A stretch of DNA of 64,000 bases from Bacillota bacterium (GCA_019422105.1 JAHZDZ010000002.1:62001-126000), one strand, 5' to 3'; shown: positions 9,201 to 17,213, numbered from the stretch's first letter. Notes: generated by a model from the letters alone, not told the origin. Program-made: numbers and translations.

Positions 9201-10083
9201 CTGCCCACAGGCGCAGGATAAGGGAATTACACTGGTATTTCAAAACAGCTATGAAGAAAACCGGCTGTTATGGGCAGATGTGCTTCGTCTGAACCAGGTT
9301 TTGATTAATATAATCGGTAATGCAATCAAATTTACCAAAAACGGAGGCAGCGTGAGCGTATCGGCGGAGCCTGTGGAGACGGAGGCGGAGCAAGTCAAAA
9401 TCAGGTTTGCGGTAAAGGATACGGGCATAGGTATCAGTAAAGAGGCGCTAGGACATATTTTCAACGCTTTTGAGCAGGCACAGAAAACCACATCGGCCGA
9501 GTATGGCGGAACGGGGCTGGGTCTATCCATTTCCTCCCGACTGGTTCAAATGATGGGAGGCACTATAGAGGCAGAGAGTGAAGAGGGGGTTGGATCTGAA
9601 TTTTATTTCACCCTTTCCTTCCGTTACAGCAATCATGCGGTGCAGGAGCAAGGCGATAAAGGGCCGGCGAAAAAAAGGCGGAAGAGACCGAATTTTGCAA
9701 AACGGCGCCTTCTGATAGCGGAGGACAACGATCTCAATCTGGAGATTGTGCAGACACTTATGGAAATGGAAGGTTTTCAAACGGAGGAGGCCGTAAACGG
9801 GAGGGAAGCGGTAGATATGTTTTTGTCCCATGAGCCCTTTTATTATGACGCCATATTAATGGATATCCGCATGCCTGTCATGGACGGGCTGGAGGCGACA
9901 AAGAAAATCCGTACATTGGAGAGGGAGGATTCAGGAATCATACCCATTATTGCAATGACAGCCAACGCTTTTGACGAGGACACAAGACGTTCCTTGGAAT
10001 GCGGCATGAATGGACATCTGACCAAACCTATTGTCATGGAGGATTTAATGTGCATGCTTGAAAAGTGTCTGACACAGAAATAA
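6235..10083 (+). CDS. Hybrid sensor histidine kinase with PAS, GGDEF and receiver domains
   Basis: This 1282-residue protein has no clear membrane segment. Residues 1-140 resemble a SnoaL/NTF2-like fold; PAS domains follow at about 160-275 and 290-415, and a third PAS-like stretch at about 425-550. A GGDEF domain covers 560-720 (GGDEF at 632-636), then a GAF-like region to about 890. A HisKA domain (SHEIRTPMN, phospho-acceptor His911), an HATPase with a GTGLGLSI box and a C-terminal receiver (Asp1210 in LMDIRMP) complete it. The GGDEF motif is intact, but the usual NDxxGH stretch reads NAREGN, so cyclase activity is doubtful. It probably integrates a cytoplasmic signal into phosphorelay; no partner regulator is adjacent. 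The ATG follows GTGGGAGGGG. Confidence 0.9.
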   Translation: MVQIYPGEAKETVKSFFGEYLCSRNVEGTLRYLSEHIQWVGTGRDEVALSKEEAKASLEKEVGQDSAPYDLVFKRVQEQIVSQQCGIVFCEILVSRDDAALEARVTAACQKEPDGVKIVTIHASVATSLQEEGEFFPIQFLEKAKEEFERQITERSFDLLNKSLSGGIMGGYIEEGFPLYYINEHMLEHLGYTYEEFVEDNQGLVINCMHPDDRHAVDEKVMEAFAQNREYKVRYRMRRKDGSYIWVNDIGRKSIADNGRKVCLSVICDVTNEIEMNRLLLSEVAEKEAQAEKYNSLFQSVLCGIVQYRVLEDGRVQFKNANREAIRIFGYEPEDFWDVKNWVLDDFTAPEFLDEIRDDLTRLKSEGGQNSYEYQLIKKDGRRCWIIGNATHITDSDGEELIQSVFLDIDKSKKAEIENQMLSERVEAGNTLLKMALEGTDTCEFYYYPAERLGIIPERTADLIHCSRRYENMPEDFCSDMVEGQWQNSFLEMFKKIEAGEKTARAEFKVKDSDLWCRIVMSGITYDANGAITFAVGMIDDITKEKSMETALEEERNKDRLTGLYTREAGIRKVREYMEGPHTVSALMLLDMDGFYEINAREGNVFADAVLQEVAEVLRQETRKGDILVRLGGDEFMVFVKDCDKSRATILGPAIAEKIKGLFLGKEADIKISASIGMCASSVVDEYSGLYRCAESTLHYVKENGKGAAACYLDTSNELGTVLTQIYTQQYLFNEIEGQAQYREDDFIAFALELLGKAKKLDDAIYLLLARVGKHYGLDRITITEVDPEYRSVAYKHQWATKQEYFFKGQMLYLKQEEYEFMLQMYDNDGVFEHCDANRYKLNSSIQIGIWNLGEYTGAISYESDKKEYVFTKEQKKLLKELTKLISSFVMKARSDAISQAKTDFLSRMSHEIRTPMNAISGMTTIAKTVTDDRGKLLDCLNKIEKANSYLLNLINDILDMSRIESGKMELNFESMDLREQMDNLYGLLCPQAQDKGITLVFQNSYEENRLLWADVLRLNQVLINIIGNAIKFTKNGGSVSVSAEPVETEAEQVKIRFAVKDTGIGISKEALGHIFNAFEQAQKTTSAEYGGTGLGLSISSRLVQMMGGTIEAESEEGVGSEFYFTLSFRYSNHAVQEQGDKGPAKKRRKRPNFAKRRLLIAEDNDLNLEIVQTLMEMEGFQTEEAVNGREAVDMFLSHEPFYYDAILMDIRMPVMDGLEATKKIRTLEREDSGIIPIIAMTANAFDEDTRRSLECGMNGHLTKPIVMEDLMCMLEKCLTQK

Positions 10084-10087
10084 GGAG

Positions 10088-10123
10088 AAACGGATGGGCT
10101 TTTGGAGAGTCCATCCGTTTTTT
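10088..10123 (+). terminator. Intrinsic terminator after the hybrid kinase
   Basis: AAACGGATGG / CCATCCGTTT stem with a 13-nt loop followed by six or more Ts, 5 bases after the stop codon. Confidence 0.85.
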
Positions 10124-10147
10124 AAGTGAAAAATTTTCGATAAGGTG

Positions 10148-10176
10148 TTGACAATTATATTAGAATATAATAATAT
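10148..10176 (+). promoter_or_regulatory. Likely promoter of the ferredoxin operon
   Basis: A consensus TTGACA at 10148-10153 lies 17 bp from TAATAT at 10171-10176; an overlapping TATAAT at 10166 is too close to pair with the same -35. It is well placed for the ferredoxin gene at 10209. Confidence 0.6.
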
Positions 10177-10208
10177 ATTAATACAGTTGATATAAAGGAG
10201 AATTTCTT

Positions 10209-10415
10209 ATGAATGGAAAAAGGATTGCCAGAATTACGGATCAATGCGTGGCGTGCGGGTGCTGCGTAAAGGTGTGTCCCATGGGGGCCATACAGGTTGC
10301 CTTTGGTATAAAGGCGGTTGTCAGTGAGAAAAGGTGTGTGGGCTGCGGAAAATGTGTAAAGGAATGTCCGGCATCTGTCATAAATCTCGTTGAGAGAGGG
10401 GAGGAAACGGCATGA
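10209..10415 (+). CDS. Small 2[4Fe-4S] ferredoxin
   Basis: This 68-residue protein has two C-x2-C-x2-C-x3-C(P) clusters, CVACGCCVKVCP and CVGCGKCVKECP, typical of clostridial ferredoxins that carry low-potential electrons. The ribosome site AAAGGAG is good. The stop overlaps the ATG of the next gene (ATGA), so the two are translationally coupled. Together with the following membrane iron-sulfur protein and an ArsR regulator it forms a three-gene redox operon of unknown purpose. Confidence 0.92.
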   Translation: MNGKRIARITDQCVACGCCVKVCPMGAIQVAFGIKAVVSEKRCVGCGKCVKECPASVINLVERGEETA

Positions 10416-11059
10416 ATCAAAAACGGCATTGGTATGATTATTTGTGGATTGCTTCGTTGCTTTACCTTATTTTGGGCTTCTTTAATATTATGTTTGCCTG
10501 GCTGGGATTAATCTGTTTTATTGTTCCGCTTTTGTTTGCTGTAGTCAGGGGGGATAAAGGCTACTGCAACCGTTATTGCGGAAGAGGGCAGCTGTTTATG
10601 AAGCTTGGAGGAAGCTTTGGGCTGTCGAGAAAAAAAGAAATTCCCTCCTGGATGCGCTCAAAATGGTTCCGCTATGGTTTTTTGACTTTTTTTATGGTAA
10701 TGTTTATTCAGATGCTTTATCAGACCTATCTTGTGTATGCGGGAGCAAATGATTTGGGAAAGGCCGTCAAGGTGCTTTGGACATTTCGCCTGCCATGGCA
10801 TTGGGCTTATTATGACTATGGACTGCCGGGGTGGATTCATCAGTTTGCTTTCGGTTTTTACAGTGTGATGCTGACGTCCACAATTTTGGGGATTTTGACA
10901 ATGATACTCTTTAAACCCCGCTCCTGGTGCGTTTACTGTCCCATGGGAACAATGACGCAGGAAATTTGCAGGTTAAGGAATAGGGATAAAATGGAGGAAG
11001 GAAACCATGGAAGAAAAGGCGAAGATGCTGGCGGAGCTCTTGAAGATGCTGGCCAATGA
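10412..11059 (+). CDS. Membrane 4Fe-4S (NapH/polyferredoxin-like) protein
   Basis: This 215-residue membrane protein has hydrophobic segments at about 12-45, 88-110 and 150-172. Paired cysteines occur in CNRYCGRG (about residue 51) and in WCVYCPMG near residue 172, the pattern of membrane proteins of the NapH/RdxA type that bind Fe-S clusters. It probably passes electrons to or from the ferredoxin encoded just upstream. Its last 53 bases overlap the arsR-like gene in another frame. The hydrophilic C-terminus looks like chance readthrough of that overlap, although the frame is intact. Function beyond electron transfer is not known. Confidence 0.75.
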   Translation: MNQKRHWYDYLWIASLLYLILGFFNIMFAWLGLICFIVPLLFAVVRGDKGYCNRYCGRGQLFMKLGGSFGLSRKKEIPSWMRSKWFRYGFLTFFMVMFIQMLYQTYLVYAGANDLGKAVKVLWTFRLPWHWAYYDYGLPGWIHQFAFGFYSVMLTSTILGILTMILFKPRSWCVYCPMGTMTQEICRLRNRDKMEEGNHGRKGEDAGGALEDAGQ

Positions 11060-11285
11060 TAAAAGGCTTTTGATACTGTGTGCTTTGGCGGAGCGGCCTA
11101 TGAGTGTGGGAGAAATTGTGGAGAAGCTTGACAGCATCAGCCAGTCGGGTGTTTCTCAGCACCTGGCGGCAATGAAGGCCAGAGGAATACTGGACTGTGA
11201 TAAACAAGGGCAGACAGTGACCTATTATATTGCGGATGACAGAATAACGGAGGTTATGGCGGTATTGAAAAAATGCTACTGCTAA
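11007..11285 (+). CDS. ArsR-family winged-helix transcriptional regulator
   Basis: This 92-residue protein matches the ArsR/SmtB fold. It has LANDKRLLILCAL in helix 1-2, a recognition helix around SQSGVSQHLAAMKARGIL, and a beta-wing near QGQTVTYYI. The family represses operons and releases DNA on binding metals or on thiol oxidation. Here the only cysteines are Cys25, Cys60 and a CYC motif at the extreme C-terminus (90-92), which could sense metal or redox state. The ATG follows GGAGGAA and lies inside the preceding gene. It probably autoregulates this ferredoxin operon. Confidence 0.88.
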   Translation: MEEKAKMLAELLKMLANDKRLLILCALAERPMSVGEIVEKLDSISQSGVSQHLAAMKARGILDCDKQGQTVTYYIADDRITEVMAVLKKCYC

Positions 11286-11703
11286 AGGACGCGGCGCGGC
11301 CGGCGGGCAACTGGAGAGAGGCCGAAAGTTCTCTATTCCAACGGAAAAGAAAACTGTGTTTTAAGAGACGGCCGGCAAGAGGTTTATTATCGCCCTGAGC
11401 CAGATCTGACCCACTGTTTTTTAAAAGCGAGGCATAAATGAAAAAACGCGTAAGGCGTTTTGACTTAAGAAAACAAAACGCAAACTAGATTGGATTGTGA
11501 AAGAAATGCCGGGGCTGTAAAATAGGAAAACAAAGCAATATGATTTTAATAAGCAAAGAAGGCTTGATTCATCAAGCCTTCTTTGCTTCAATTCTTTCTT
11601 ATGGCACTGACCATTGGAACTATGGTTTCGGGGGTGGAGTTCCCCAAAATCTCAACTAGCTTGGCAGTCCCATCCTTTTCATTGGATTCTCTTTTTTTGT
11701 TTC
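11286..11703. other. Intergenic region holding repeat copy A
   Basis: No gene was found. A weak hairpin (AAAACGC-GTAAG-GCGTTTT, near 11443-11461) may end the arsR transcript. The main feature is the MITE-like hairpin repeat described separately; the remainder is unremarkable. Confidence 0.5.
11521..11607 (+). repeat. MITE-like hairpin repeat, copy A
   Basis: The core is a perfect 17-bp inverted repeat (11551-11567 and 11572-11588, aagcaaagaaggcttga) with a TTCA loop. It is flanked on the left by ggaaaacaaagcaatat and on the right by tttcttatggcac. Copies at 14502-14596 and 30781-30867 share core and ends. It has no coding capacity. The core could also act as a bidirectional terminator between arsR and the minus-strand DUF951 gene. 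Confidence 0.75.
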
Positions 11704-11910
11704 CTATTCCTGATCCTCAGGAGTGTTTTCCTGATGGGAAATCAATTTTTTAACACTTTTTTCGAATTTTGTTCTGGGCAGCATGACAAGATGACCGCAT
11801 TTCCTGCATTTGATACGGAAATCAATACCTGTTCTCAATATTTCCCATTCATTTGAGCCGCAGGGGTGCGGCTTTTTTGTCTGTACAATATCGCCCACTG
11901 AAAAATCCAT
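11704..11910 (-). CDS. DUF951 family protein
   Basis: This 68-residue protein has a C-x(n)-C pattern: GDIVQTKKPHPCGS and a CRKCGH knuckle, matching the widespread Firmicute DUF951 family of unknown function. The two-cysteine knuckle may bind zinc. The gene lies 16 bp after mscS in the same direction with a strong AAGGAGGT ribosome site, so the two are probably co-transcribed, an arrangement common in clostridia and bacilli. Confidence 0.85.
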   Translation of the reverse strand: MDFSVGDIVQTKKPHPCGSNEWEILRTGIDFRIKCRKCGHLVMLPRTKFEKSVKKLISHQENTPEDQE

Positions 11911-11926
11911 AGCAAGTACCTCCTTC

Positions 11927-12766
11927 CTAATCTTTCTTAATATGAACAGTGCGCTGGGGAAAGGGAATGCTGATGTTTTCCGTATCCAGCCGTTTTTTAA
12001 TTGTCAGCTTTAATTCCCTCTCTATGCGGTAGTTTTCCTTAATTTCACACTCTGCGGTAATTCTGACTGTGACGGCGTTTTCTCCCAGGGATATGATGCC
12101 AAGCACCGTTGGCTTTTGCCTGAGCCCCTTGATTTCGATAAAGGCTTTTTCCATCTCATCATTCAGCACCTTCAGGACACGATCCATGTTTTCGCTGTAG
12201 TCAATATCAATGTCCACAACTGCGTTAATAAACTCCTTGCACATATTGGTCACGATTTTGACAGAGCCGTTTGGAATAATGAATACTGTGCCGTCTGCCG
12301 CTCTTAGATGCGTGGTTCTGAGGCTGATTCCCTCCACTGTGCCTGTATGGCCTTCTATGGTTACAATATCACCGACACCGTACTGGTCTTCAAAAAGGAT
12401 AAAAAATCCCGCGATAATATCCTGTACCAAATTTTGAGCGCCCAGGGCAACGGCGACGGATCCTGCGCCCATAACCGCTACAATGGACGCCTCGGATACC
12501 CCAAGCTTTGAGAGTATGATAAAAAAGGCCAGGGCATAAAAAATATATTTGACAACGCTTGACACCATGGAGTCCAGAGTATTTGCTTTTCTGCTGTCCA
12601 TGAAGCGGACGGAATCCCTGTTGGAGGTAAAAAACCTGTGTATGGATTTGCGGCTGAGACGTATAAGCAGAGTACAGATAATAATAACAGCTGCGCAGTA
12701 TAAAAGCTTTATGCCCAATTCCATAGAGCCAACAAGAAAACGGTTCAAAAAAACTGAAAAATCCAT
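11927..12766 (-). CDS. mscS: MscS-type small-conductance mechanosensitive channel
   Basis: This 279-residue channel opens under membrane tension to release solutes on hypo-osmotic shock. Three transmembrane helices fill about residues 15-120; the pore helix region carries the Gly/Ala-rich AVMGAGSVAVALGAQNLVQDI, followed by the beta domain (GDIVTIEGHTGTVEGI). The start at 12766 has a perfect AAGGAGGT six bases upstream; the frame continues 42 codons further upstream, but that region overlaps the amidotransferase gene and is not needed. It is slightly shorter than the E. coli protein but complete. Confidence 0.93.
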   Translation of the reverse strand: MDFSVFLNRFLVGSMELGIKLLYCAAVIIICTLLIRLSRKSIHRFFTSNRDSVRFMDSRKANTLDSMVSSVVKYIFYALAFFIILSKLGVSEASIVAVMGAGSVAVALGAQNLVQDIIAGFFILFEDQYGVGDIVTIEGHTGTVEGISLRTTHLRAADGTVFIIPNGSVKIVTNMCKEFINAVVDIDIDYSENMDRVLKVLNDEMEKAFIEIKGLRQKPTVLGIISLGENAVTVRITAECEIKENYRIERELKLTIKKRLDTENISIPFPQRTVHIKKD

Positions 12767-12776
12767 TTTTACCTCC

Positions 12777-13493
12777 TTAAATCCTTTGAATTGCGGCCTG
12801 AACCAGCTCCTCAAAAAAGCGCAGGTGCAGGCTGTTTCTTTCAAACAGACATTCCGGATGCCATTGAAGGCCCATTGCAAAAGGCAAATCACAGTGCTCT
12901 ATGGCTTCTATGACGCCGTCGCTGCTTCTGGCGCAAACTCTGAAATGCTCGCCGGTTTTTTCGCTGACAGCCTGATGATGAAAAGAGTTTACCTGTAATT
13001 TTGTGTCCTCCACAATATGATGAAGCCTTGAGCCTTCTGTAATTTCAATGCTATGGGTGGGATAATAGGTCGGCGCCATCTGAACATGTTTGAGAAAATT
13101 CCTGTCAAGGGAGTAAATATCCTGTATGACGCTGCCGCCGTCTGCCACAGCCATAATCTGCATACCGCGGCAGATACCCAGCATGGGGATTTTCATGGAA
13201 AGGGCTTTTTTGCACATTTCCAGTTCAAATGCGTCGCGGACAGGGGAGATTTCGCCGTTTCCCACAATGGGCTCTTCTTGGAACAAAAGCGGGTCAATGT
13301 CATTTCCGCCGGAAAAAATAATACCATGCAGATGCTCCAGGGCGGATAAGGAGTTTTCAATGGAGTCGTAGCAAAGAACTACGGGAATGCCGCCGCATAA
13401 GCCAACTGCTTCGGCATATTTCCGGTTCAGCTTTAATTCTGTTTCCCTCTCCTGAAGGGAGGGGGTAATGGCAATCAATGGTTTCGTATTCAT
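12777..13493 (-). CDS. Class I glutamine amidotransferase, gamma-glutamyl-GABA hydrolase (PuuD) family
   Basis: This 238-residue enzyme has the triad of class I amidotransferases. The nucleophile Cys lies in LGICRGMQ, and the His and Glu in GLQWHPE; FSGGNDIDP and NSFHHQAV are PuuD-family signatures. Family members hydrolyse gamma-glutamyl amides such as gamma-glutamyl-GABA. The start at 13493 is preceded by AAAGGATGG; an in-frame ATG four codons earlier would sit too close to that site. It lies 10 bp upstream of mscS, so the three minus-strand genes probably form one operon. The physiological substrate is not known. Confidence 0.85.
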   Translation of the reverse strand: MNTKPLIAITPSLQERETELKLNRKYAEAVGLCGGIPVVLCYDSIENSLSALEHLHGIIFSGGNDIDPLLFQEEPIVGNGEISPVRDAFELEMCKKALSMKIPMLGICRGMQIMAVADGGSVIQDIYSLDRNFLKHVQMAPTYYPTHSIEITEGSRLHHIVEDTKLQVNSFHHQAVSEKTGEHFRVCARSSDGVIEAIEHCDLPFAMGLQWHPECLFERNSLHLRFFEELVQAAIQRI

Positions 13494-13671
13494 ATAAGAT
13501 ACCATCCTTTTTCTATTTTCATACAATAGGATATGCAAATGTATAATACTATTGTATAATAGCATAAAAGTATGGTAAAATACATATAATTTTTAAACTT
13601 TACCCTCCGGGGCTTCGCGGCAAAAAAGGCGGGAATGCCCTGTAAACAGCCGGTTAGGAGATGAATCAGCC

Positions 13672-14370
13672 TTGATTACCATAGGAATAATAGGGGCCAT
13701 GGAAGAAGAAGTAACACTGATGAAGGAAAAGATTGATATTGTCACGGTGAAAAATGTGATTGGCCTTGATTTTGTGATAGGAACCTTTCATGATAAAAGC
13801 GTTGTTGTTGTGAGAAGCGGTATCGGCAAGGTAAACGCAGCCGTATGCGCACAGGTACTGATAGATCATTTTGCTGTTGATTATATTGTAAATACCGGCG
13901 TTGCCGGCGCTGTCTATAGAGATCTGAAAATAGGGGATATTGTGATTTCCTCTGATGCGGTACAGCATGATATGGATGCTTCCGTATTCGGGGATCCGGT
14001 TGGCGTAATACCCAGGATGGACGAGAGCTTTTTTAAGGCGGATGAAGAAATGATAGCCATAGCCCGTGAAGCGGGAGCAGCTCTTTTTGGTGCGGAGCAT
14101 GTTTTTGTTGGAAGAATAGGCAGCGGTGACCAGTTTATTTCCTCGAAGGAGGGAAAATCGAGAATTTGGGAAACGGTAGAGGCCTACTGTGCGGAAATGG
14201 AGGGGGCTGCTATTGCCCAGACCTGTTATCTGAACAGAATACCCTATCTCATCATCCGTTCCATATCAGACAATGCAGATTCCTCCGCTGATGTTTCCTT
14301 TGATAAGTTTGTTTTGCAGGCGTCCAAAAATTCAGGCATGCTTCTTGAGGCGCTGCTGGAGAAAATATAG
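13672..14370 (+). CDS. mtnN: 5'-methylthioadenosine / S-adenosylhomocysteine nucleosidase
   Basis: This 232-residue enzyme cleaves adenine from MTA, SAH and 5'-deoxyadenosine, recycling by-products of SAM-dependent reactions. The hallmarks are GIIGAMEEE at the N-terminus (catalytic Glu), NTGVAGA, FVGRIGSGDQF, EMEGAAIAQ and the catalytic Asp in RSISDNAD. The start is TTG with TTAGGAG about 11 bases upstream; no ATG in the frame precedes the conserved N-terminus. It is monocistronic, divergent from the amidotransferase operon across an AT-rich promoter region. Confidence 0.95.
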   Translation: MITIGIIGAMEEEVTLMKEKIDIVTVKNVIGLDFVIGTFHDKSVVVVRSGIGKVNAAVCAQVLIDHFAVDYIVNTGVAGAVYRDLKIGDIVISSDAVQHDMDASVFGDPVGVIPRMDESFFKADEEMIAIAREAGAALFGAEHVFVGRIGSGDQFISSKEGKSRIWETVEAYCAEMEGAAIAQTCYLNRIPYLIIRSISDNADSSADVSFDKFVLQASKNSGMLLEALLEKI

Positions 14371-14759
14371 GCTAGTCCCTTTATAGCCTTTCAAAAGACT
14401 TGAATTCATTTTTCAAAAAAGTTTTGCCCGATTTTTAAGGAAAACGCATTTTCCGTTAGGAGTCAGGGTATAGCATGTCCTTGTGAGAGTTTGAGGAGAA
14501 GGGCACTGAGGTTTTGGTATTTAGATGCGATGAAAGCTTGATTTATCAAGCTTTCTTTTATTATTGGGATAAATATTGTTTGGTTTCTTAAGGCACGCTA
14601 TAAACTGCTTCGCTCCTTTCATTTTTTGTATTGGACAGACATTTTTGCCTGTGGAATTTTTTCATGCCTTTTTCATCTGCTGTGCGGGTTGCAAATATGG
14701 AAAATTTTGGTTAAAATAATGTTGGAAGCAACAAAAGGAAAAAAGAATAGGAGAACAGT
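14371..14759. other. Intergenic region holding repeat copy B
   Basis: 389 bp without a gene. It carries the inverted copy of the MITE-like hairpin repeat (14502-14596) and the AT-rich upstream region of tex with AAAGAATAGGAG before its start. Confidence 0.5.
14502..14596 (-). repeat. MITE-like hairpin repeat, copy B (inverted)
   Basis: The core gaaagcttga / tcaagctttc (14532-14541 and 14546-14555) matches the inner part of copies A and C. The right end tttcttaaggcac (14584-14596) and the neighbouring aaatattgtttgg are the reverse complement of the left end of copy C, so the element is in the opposite orientation. The other end has diverged. Confidence 0.65.
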
Positions 14760-16904
14760 ATGGATATTTTAAAAACACTTCAGGAAGAATTTGGAATAAA
14801 AGCGTTTCAGGTGGAGAACACAGTTAAGCTTATTGATGAGGGAAATACCATACCCTTTATTGCCAGATATCGTAAAGAAATGACGGGTTCTCTGGATGAT
14901 CAGCTCTTAAGAGAGCTTTATGAGAGGCTTAATTATCTGAGAGGTCTGAATGAGAAAAGGGAAATGGTCAGCCGAAGCATAGAAGAAAGCGGGAATATGA
15001 CAGAAGAGATAATGAAAAAGCTTTCGTGCGCCACGACGGTGACGGAAATTGAGGATATATACCGCCCTTACCGCCCAAAGAGGAGAACAAGGGCGACAGC
15101 GGCCAAAGAAAAGGGGCTGCAGGAGTTGGCTGATTTGATTTGGGGGCAGAGACTTCTGGTGTCTCTTGAGGAGCATGCAGCCGCTTTTATTGATGAGGAA
15201 AAAGGGGTGACATCGGTACAGGAGGCGATTGATGGCGCGAAGGATATTTTGGCTGAGACGGTCTCTGACGATGCGGAGATAAGAAAGCTGGTCAGAAAGG
15301 ATACCCTTCAGACAGGATTTTTGGCTTCCAAGGGAGTGGATGGTAAGGAAGAATCCGTCTATGAAATGTACTATGATTTTTCAGAGCCTGTCAGAAATAT
15401 GGCGGGACACAGAGTATTGGCGGTGAACAGAGGGGAAAAGGAAGGCTTTCTGACGGTTAAAATTGAAGCAGAAGAGGAAAGAATACTGGAGAGAATCAAG
15501 CGCAGAATCATAAAAAAGGACAGTCAAACGGAGGCTGTTTTGACGGAGGCCATAGAGGACAGCTACAAGAGGCTGATTGCGCCGTCTATTGAAAGAGAAA
15601 TCAGAAATGATTTGACGGAAAAAGCACAGGAGGGGGCTATCAAGGTTTTTGCGGAAAACCTGAAGCAGCTTTTAATGCAGCCGCCTATCAAGGATAAGGT
15701 AGTACTGGCTTTAGATCCCGCCTTTCGGACAGGCTGTAAAATAGCGGTTATTGACCAGACCGGAAAAACCCTCGACACAGCAGTGGTATATCCAACGCCG
15801 CCTCAAAATAAAACAGCAGAGGCAAAAAAGAAGCTGACAGAGCTGATTGACAGATTCAAGGTTGAGGTCATTGCCATCGGAAACGGCACCGCCTCACGGG
15901 AGTCTGAGCTGTTCGTGGCGGACATGCTGAGGGACATCAAGAGAACAATTTATTATGTTATCGTCAATGAGGCGGGGGCCTCCGTCTATTCTGCTTCCAA
16001 GCTGGGTGCCGAAGAATTCCCCCAGTTTGATGTGGCGTTGAGAAGCGCTGTGTCTATTGGCAGGAGGCTTCAGGATCCTCTGGCGGAGCTTGTTAAAATC
16101 GATCCGAAATCCATAGGCGTTGGGCAGTATCAGCATGATATGAACCAGAAAAGGCTTGGGGAAGCCTTGGGCGGTGTTGTGGAAAGCTGTGTCAACACTG
16201 TCGGTGTGGATTTGAATACAGCCTCTCCCTCTCTTCTCTCCTATGTATCGGGCGTCAGCACAGCGGTCAGCAGGAATATATTGGCTTACAGAGAGGAAAA
16301 GGGGAAATTTAAGAGCAGAAAAGAACTGTTGAAGGTGCCGAAGCTGGGGCCGAAGGCTTTTGAGCAGTGTGCGGGATTTCTGCGCATATTGGAAAGTGAT
16401 GAGGTTTTGGATAGAACGGGCGTCCATCCGGAGAGCTACGAGGCGGCAAAAAAGCTGTTGAAAAAAGCCGGCTATACGCAGCAGGATGTGAAGGAGAAGA
16501 AAATCACCGGACTGAGGAAAAAAATACTCTCTGTGGAAGAAACAGCAGAGGAATTGGGTATCGGTATTCCCACCCTTGAGGATATTATGAAGGAGCTGGA
16601 AAAGCCGGGGCGTGACCCAAGGGAGGATATGCCTGCGCCGGTTCTGAGAAGCGATGTGCTTAAGATGGAGGATTTGAGAGAGGGAATGGTGTTAAAGGGC
16701 ACTGTACGCAATGTCATAGATTTTGGAGCCTTTGTGGATATTGGTGTTCATCAGGACGGTCTTGTCCATATCTCACAGCTCTCAGATAAATTTATAAAGC
16801 ATCCATTGGAGGCTGTCAGCGTCGGGGATGTTGTGAATGTAAAGGTATTGAGTGTGGATATTGGAAAGAAAAGGATTGCACTGAGCATGAAGGGAATAGA
16901 ATAG
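14760..16904 (+). CDS. tex: Tex family RNA-binding transcriptional accessory protein
   Basis: This 714-residue cytoplasmic nucleic-acid-binding protein is related to eukaryotic Spt6. The order is an N-terminal helical domain, a YqgF/RuvX-like nuclease fold (VVLALDPAFRTGCKIAV near residue 318), helix-hairpin-helix repeats (VGVDLNTASPSLL to KLGPKAFEQCAGFL, about 480-545) and a C-terminal S1 domain (GMVLKGTVRNVIDFGAFVDIG to the end). Length is normal for the family. The ATG follows AATAGGAGAAC. Family members influence transcription and are widely conserved in Firmicutes, but the molecular role is still poorly defined. Confidence 0.95.
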   Translation: MDILKTLQEEFGIKAFQVENTVKLIDEGNTIPFIARYRKEMTGSLDDQLLRELYERLNYLRGLNEKREMVSRSIEESGNMTEEIMKKLSCATTVTEIEDIYRPYRPKRRTRATAAKEKGLQELADLIWGQRLLVSLEEHAAAFIDEEKGVTSVQEAIDGAKDILAETVSDDAEIRKLVRKDTLQTGFLASKGVDGKEESVYEMYYDFSEPVRNMAGHRVLAVNRGEKEGFLTVKIEAEEERILERIKRRIIKKDSQTEAVLTEAIEDSYKRLIAPSIEREIRNDLTEKAQEGAIKVFAENLKQLLMQPPIKDKVVLALDPAFRTGCKIAVIDQTGKTLDTAVVYPTPPQNKTAEAKKKLTELIDRFKVEVIAIGNGTASRESELFVADMLRDIKRTIYYVIVNEAGASVYSASKLGAEEFPQFDVALRSAVSIGRRLQDPLAELVKIDPKSIGVGQYQHDMNQKRLGEALGGVVESCVNTVGVDLNTASPSLLSYVSGVSTAVSRNILAYREEKGKFKSRKELLKVPKLGPKAFEQCAGFLRILESDEVLDRTGVHPESYEAAKKLLKKAGYTQQDVKEKKITGLRKKILSVEETAEELGIGIPTLEDIMKELEKPGRDPREDMPAPVLRSDVLKMEDLREGMVLKGTVRNVIDFGAFVDIGVHQDGLVHISQLSDKFIKHPLEAVSVGDVVNVKVLSVDIGKKRIALSMKGIE

Positions 16905-16915
16905 GAAAAGCGGAA

Positions 16916-16950
16916 AAAAGCGCAGACAGTAATGTCTGCGCTTTTAAGCT
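16916..16950 (+). terminator. Intrinsic terminator of tex
   Basis: A 13-bp stem AAAAGCGCAGACA / TGTCTGCGCTTTT with a GTAA loop, 11 bases after the stop codon. Confidence 0.9.
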
Positions 16951-17185
16951 TATAAAAGGTCAAAGATGGGAAAGACGCACCTCCATGCCTTTGAAGAGGC
17001 CCGATTAATATCTTCCAGGGAAAGGTCCTGGCATGTCTTTAGCCTATGCGGATAAAATTGTATCGGATATGGCATTGCCGTATCTTCACTCAGGAAAGAG
17101 CAGAATGTTTAAGTCTTTGTAAATGCCGGTATTTGGAAGGGAATGCAGCAGAGAGAGAAAATGAAGAAAAATTTCAAAACAGCTA

Positions 17186-17213
17186 TTGAAATTAGGGAAA
17201 TATCTGTTATAAT
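17186..17213 (+). promoter_or_regulatory. Promoter of the FMN riboswitch-ribU transcript
   Basis: TTGAAA (17186-17191), a 16-bp spacer and TATAAT (17208-17213), about 20 bases upstream of the riboswitch. Confidence 0.6.
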
